Source: Limnomonas spitsbergensis (taxonomy: Eukaryota; Chlorophyta; Chlorophyceae; Chlamydomonadales). Taken from it: a stretch of 64,000 bases of DNA. The notes under the pieces were generated by a model, which saw nothing but the letters and a program-made list of their open reading frames with translations, was not told the origin of the DNA and searched no databases. Position numbers and translations under genes: made by a program. The stretch lies in NCBI GenBank assembly GCA_037349105.1, contig JAYJMM010000123.1, forward strand, positions 620,001 to 684,000. The letters are read 5' to 3'. Positions 60,816 to 64,000 of the stretch are shown one piece after another. Positions within the stretch are counted from its first letter, which is position 1. Every line of letters begins with the position of its first letter.

Positions 60816-61417
60816 GTGACCATTGGCTACGAAATGGAAGCCGTGTATGTCACCATCGAAGATACTGTTTAGTTTAAGTTGGACAGGCAGGCAGTTCTTC
60901 TAGGTGCAGCCATGGTCAACTGCCACTTTGGTTGGCTTGGTATTGATGGGCCCCCCGATGTCCCTGCCTACCTCGTCAAAGTACTTCAAATGCGAAAGGC
61001 AAGTTTTAGTTTTCTGACTGCTTCACACCTTGACACCTTCCAAGACATCCTTTGAAAACCTGCACTTTGTTTCTGCCTTATTAACTTCTTCATATTTCTT
61101 TTTCTTGTAGGGTGACACGGTGGCTTGGCCTGCTAATGGGCTGTTTTACAAGGACAGGGATGGCCAGATCCTGACGAAGGCCGTGTGAAAAACAATGTGA
61201 GATTTTATGTGCTGGCCTGACTTGCCTCAAGTAATTAGAGCTTGTGAGGAATGCTGCCTGTTTTTTGCCGCTATTGCCTTACGAGCCATTCCTGTAATTA
61301 CGTTGTTTAACATCATCGTTTCCCATCTTTCCTTGCTGTTAGGGGCCCGGGGTTTATGCGGCAGCTCAGCCTGCGATGGTGCTCATCTGGAAGAAAACCA
61401 AGATGGCACATGGCTAA
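60816..61417 (+). pseudogene. 3' exons of an unidentified spliced gene with an in-frame TAG
   Basis: Exons 60816-60998, 61111-61182 and 61343-61417 join in phase 0: VTIGYEMEAVYVTIEDTV, stop, FKLDRQAVLLGAAMVNCHFG.. VPAYLVKVLQMRK | GDTVAWPANGLFYKDRDGQI LTKA | GPGVYAAAQPAMVLIWKKTK MAHG, then TAA. Acceptors are strong (TTCTTTTTCTTGTAG; TTTCCTTGCTGTTAG). The first donor is GC (AAG|GCAAGT). A TAG at 60870-60872 interrupts the first exon, so the copy may be dead. TGTAA lies at 61674. The protein was not recognised. It may be the end of the gene whose finger lies at 59884. Confidence 0.45.
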
Positions 61418-61673
61418 GCTTGTGAGCAGGCTGTATGTCTAGCTACAGCTGGTATTGGAATTTAAGATTTGAGAGCCTTACTGAAACATTTAAGATTCAA
61501 GTGCCTAAAAATGCCGGATGGTGCATGTGGACGTCTGTCAGAAATCTGTGAATTTGGACCTGCTGATTTCCATTTTTACACTTGCTAATTATTTATCTCG
61601 TCACATAAATTGTTTGCTGAATTGTTGTCTCATTACATTAATTGTTTGCTGAATTTGCGTCTTGTTGCTTGCA

Positions 61674-61678
61674 TGTAA
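61674..61678 (+). terminator. TGTAA polyadenylation signal
   Basis: Located 257 nt after the stop of the spliced ORF ending at 61417, a typical distance. Confidence 0.5.
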
Positions 61679-61899
61679 TTAAGCTTGAATGATCACAATG
61701 CGATGAGCGTATTCCCCACATGGCGTCATAAGCTTCTGGTTAACACAAGAACACGTCAAGTGGAATTCCAGAATCACAGATGTACACCATCCGAGTAGGG
61801 CTCACACAGCTGAAAGTAAATTTGAATCGTAGAAATTTGAAATTAAAACGACAGCCAGATCACGGAATGCCAGGCTGGCCAGATCAGGATTCAAATAGG

Positions 61900-62177
61900 C
61901 TGAATTATCAAGCTCATTATCAAGGTGACGCACATTGATAAACAGCCTACTAACAGCATGCTTATCAAGCTAATTAACAACCACAAGCGTCCACTTATCA
62001 GCCTGATTAAAGCATTTCACATGCTACTAAATAGCCTGCATGATAATCAACCTGTCAATCAACGTATGCTTGATAAGTAGGAAATGTCACTACTTATCAA
62101 CATGCGACACCCTGATAATTACGTTGATAACCTACTCAGCCCCAAACGTGTTCAGTCAGAAATCAACCCTGATTGGT
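61900..62177. repeat. Right subterminal TTATCA/TGATAA repeats
   Basis: About fifteen TTATCA, TGATAA or GATAAT motifs in both orientations (CTTATCAAGC, ATTGATAAAC, CTTGATAAGTAGG, CTTATCAACATG, CTGATAATTACG), spaced 10-30 bp. Confidence 0.82.
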
Positions 62178-62206
62178 TGATAAATAGGGGGGGTTCTGTC
62201 ATAGTG
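62178..62206 (-). repeat. Right terminal inverted repeat of the CACTA element
   Basis: Exact reverse complement of 46069-46097, followed by the TGA duplication at 62207-62209. Confidence 0.93.
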
Positions 62207-62209
62207 TGA

Positions 62210-62487
62210 GCAGTGCAGGACCAGAAAAATGAGGCTCAACCAAGGAGGTGCCTGTCCAAGGGGTGGAGTAAGGTTGATAAATGCCCCAAATAAGCAGTCT
62301 TTCTCGCGAAGTGAGGAATATTGAAGGGCTGAAAACAGGACAGATAGGGGTGAAGAAAAACGATGGACCGTGAGGGGCATGATAGCAGAGATATCAGTGT
62401 GGAGGCTTGCAGGATTGACCCAATGGACATTGATGGCAGGGTGGGGAGTAGTGGTGAATGTTTGCCGTTGCGTGATTACGTTCGCTG
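62210..62487 (-). mobile_element. Old LINE copy, fragment right of the 16-kb insertion
   Basis: The minus strand aligns with about 53487-53748 of the full LINE (HTDISAIMPLTVHRFSSPLS; LQYSSLREKDCLFG). It is the missing 5' neighbour of 46065-45479; together they form one continuous LINE segment interrupted at the TGA. Confidence 0.9.
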
Positions 62488-62490
62488 TAA

Positions 62491-62904
62491 GAGGTCGGTC
62501 AGACTGCGTTACGTTTGGGGTTGCGTCAGGAAAAAGTGCAAACGCGATGCCGGTCACACTACCCAAACGCCAAACGCAACGTGTCAAAACGCGAAACGCA
62601 AACGCAGGGGGGGGGGGGGTTGACGTTTCGCGTTTGAGATTTTTCATGAATTCCAGCTTAAGCTTGATCTTAAGCTGGTCACGAACAATATATATGTTAC
62701 AATGTAAGGAAATATCAACCCCGAGTCGCTGGGAGACGGAATTCGCACAAAAATGTACCATGCCGTGCCCTGACGTCGTCTTGCCCTGCCGTCTTGCCCA
62801 AACGCAGTGTGACCAGTTTAGCGTCAGATTCACGCTAAATCCAAACGCAACCCAAACGCAACTGCCAAACGCAACCTCAAACGTAACGCAGTCTGACCGA
62901 CCCC
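62491..62904. mobile_element. 414-bp Harbinger-type MITE
   Basis: Termini GAGGTCGGTCAGACTGCGTT (left) and the complement of GGGGTCGGTCAGACTGCGTT (right), with subterminal ACGTTTG(A/G)GGTTGCG also mirrored. It is flanked by TAA on both sides (62488-62490, 62905-62907), a TWA-type target duplication. The interior is rich in AAACGC repeats and has a 12-G run at 62607. It sits at the edge of the old LINE fragment. Confidence 0.8.
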
Positions 62905-62907
62905 TAA

Positions 62908-63310
62908 GGTCGTGCAAGGCGGGCTGGATTGGTTTCAGAGCAGATGGACAGTACGCGCACATACAGGGCCTACATTTCTCTGTACCGTGCCAACATTTCC
63001 TCGTCAGTTGGCATTTGTTTTACTGGGGAAATTATGCGATGCATCATCGTTGCTGCACAGCAGCGTGATCCTTACAGTGAGTGCAGTGAAGTACCCGAGT
63101 GACTGACTGAAAGGAAGGAACGGAAAGGGATTGATAACCGTTTTCAGTTGAAGTACGGGGCTTGATGCAATTTCGAAGGTCGACTGCGAGCTCATTTGGA
63201 CACTGATGCAATTATTTTTTGCAAAGGCAAAACGCTAGTCAGCCGGCAGCCGATCAACTGTTAGAAAGCGTAGTAGGCAGTCGTTTGGACTTCGGACATG
63301 GTCCCGCGGT
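62908..63310. other. Intergenic sequence right of the MITE
   Basis: Whether the old LINE copy continues here is uncertain; similarity is weak. A GAAAGGAAGGAACGGAAAGG microsatellite lies at 63109-63128. No exon seen. Confidence 0.4.
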
Positions 63311-63667
63311 GTGGCAGCAGCAGGGACAACGCACTTCGACACAGATGCCAATCATTGGTTAATTACAGCCTCTGGCTCTGGTGTTCAATGCCTCGCCAAC
63401 TACGAGAGGCAGTGGTTTGGACTTCGGAAAGCTCTATTGCTGTCACGGGGTTGTACACCGTGGAAAGGTGAAGCAACGACACAGGAAGCTGCACTTAAGT
63501 GTGACAGAAAGCACTGCACGGTTGATGCTTCAACACAGGCATACGGGAAGCAATGCACGGCATATGCTGCCAAACAAGCAGAAGTTGCCACGCAAAATAC
63601 GAACGACACAGGCAGCGGTTGGAATGCGGACATGCTCCAGCGGTGTCGCAAGTTTGTACACAGTTGA
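63311..63667 (+). CDS. Unidentified small ORF with Cys/His and Gln-Ala motif
   Basis: A 118-codon frame. Its second half contains KCDRKHCTVDASTQAYGKQC then TAYAAKQAEVATQNTND. A second, overlapping frame is equally long, so coding is uncertain. The motif KxHCT.(D/G)A..Q.Y.KxCTA.A.KQAE is repeated in degenerate form near 63842-63920 (KQHTADVNKQNYSKHC, then TAGAEKQAE). Unrecognised; possibly part of a transposon protein running off the window. Confidence 0.25.
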   Translation: MAAAGTTHFDTDANHWLITASGSGVQCLANYERQWFGLRKALLLSRGCTPWKGEATTQEAALKCDRKHCTVDASTQAYGKQCTAYAAKQAEVATQNTNDTGSGWNADMLQRCRKFVHS

Positions 63668-64000
63668 TTGGAGAAGTAAAATAAAGTGATCGCAGCAAAG
63701 TCAACGAACTAAGAATTTCGTCGGTGACACAACTCATGCATGGCAATGACGTACCGGTAACACGTTTGGTTGTTTGGGCCCTCAACTCATGCATGCGACG
63801 GCCCATGTTGCAATGATGGGCTTCCTTGTGAGACAGCCAAGCAACATACCGCGGATGTCAACAAGCAAAATTACAGCAAACATTGCACAGCGGGTGCTGA
63901 GAAACAGGCAGAAAGACAACACGATGTGCACTGCTCGATGGCGAAGAAAAGGCAAAATGGCAGGAAAATACAGTGAACAAGGCGGATAGCGGATGGCGGA

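Larger units (their letters stand above)
46069..62206. mobile_element. 16.1-kb CACTA-type DNA transposon with nested LINE
   Basis: Terminal inverted repeats of 29 bp are perfectly identical: CACTATGACAGAA, seven C, TATTTATCA at 46069-46097, and the exact reverse complement ending at 62206. A 3-bp target duplication TGA (46066-46068 and 62207-62209) flanks it, and removing the element rejoins an old LINE copy at a single point. A CACTA start and 3-bp TSD are the hallmarks of the En/Spm (CACTA) superfamily. Both subterminal regions (46085-46335; 61905-62190) are packed with TTATCA/TGATAA motifs in both orientations, typical of transposase-binding repeats. I did not find a TNP2-type transposase, so the element may be non-autonomous; candidate exons lie at 59.8-61.4 kb. 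Confidence 0.87.

Noticed and set aside
46069..62206. Viral (giant virus) insertion
   Set aside because: TIRs, 3-bp target duplication and LINE content fit a transposon; no capsid or viral replication gene was recognised.

Overview
The window looks like nuclear DNA of a chlorophyte green alga, most likely a volvocalean (Chlamydomonadales). The reasons are many short exons with canonical GT-AG and a few GC-AG introns, TGTAA polyadenylation signals, a pherophorin-type extracellular matrix gene, a plastid-targeted ACCase subunit, a Dualen/RandI-like LINE, and very abundant minisatellites. It is not bacterial. All gene models below were spliced by eye with reading-phase checks.

The left half (1-34.9 kb) is genic. 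Its genes are (i) the 3' part of a CaMKK-like protein kinase with a cyclic-nucleotide-binding domain (+, <1-7500); (ii) a four-domain pherophorin with a polyproline rod (-, 13672-9782); (iii) a complete plastid biotin carboxyl carrier protein of acetyl-CoA carboxylase (-, 22681-18038); (iv) a coiled-coil protein (-, 31857-25457), one of whose introns holds a 31/32-bp minisatellite resembling its own exon end; and (v) a GLTSCR1/BICRA-like probable SWI/SNF subunit (-, 34909-31970). The last two genes are separated by only 112 bp.

The middle (35-45 kb) is gene-poor. It has a decayed zinc-finger transposon ORF, unidentified exon candidates, a 159-bp satellite and a 49-bp satellite of about 37 copies.

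The right end (45.4-62.9 kb) is a nested transposon. A 16.1-kb element with perfect 29-bp terminal inverted repeats starting CACTA and a TGA target duplication sits inside an old, minus-strand LINE copy. The big element itself holds a nearly intact, younger plus-strand LINE of the same family. That LINE carries a Josephin/OTU-like cysteine protease, an APE endonuclease, reverse transcriptase, RNase H and a second, restriction-like endonuclease. The element also carries two minisatellites and a candidate spliced gene. A separate 414-bp Harbinger-type MITE lies beside the right LINE fragment. The last kilobase has an unidentified ORF pair with a duplicated Cys/His-containing motif.

The cellular genes share no obvious pathway. 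The most novel material is the nested 16-kb element and the repeats derived from, or lying on, splice sites.
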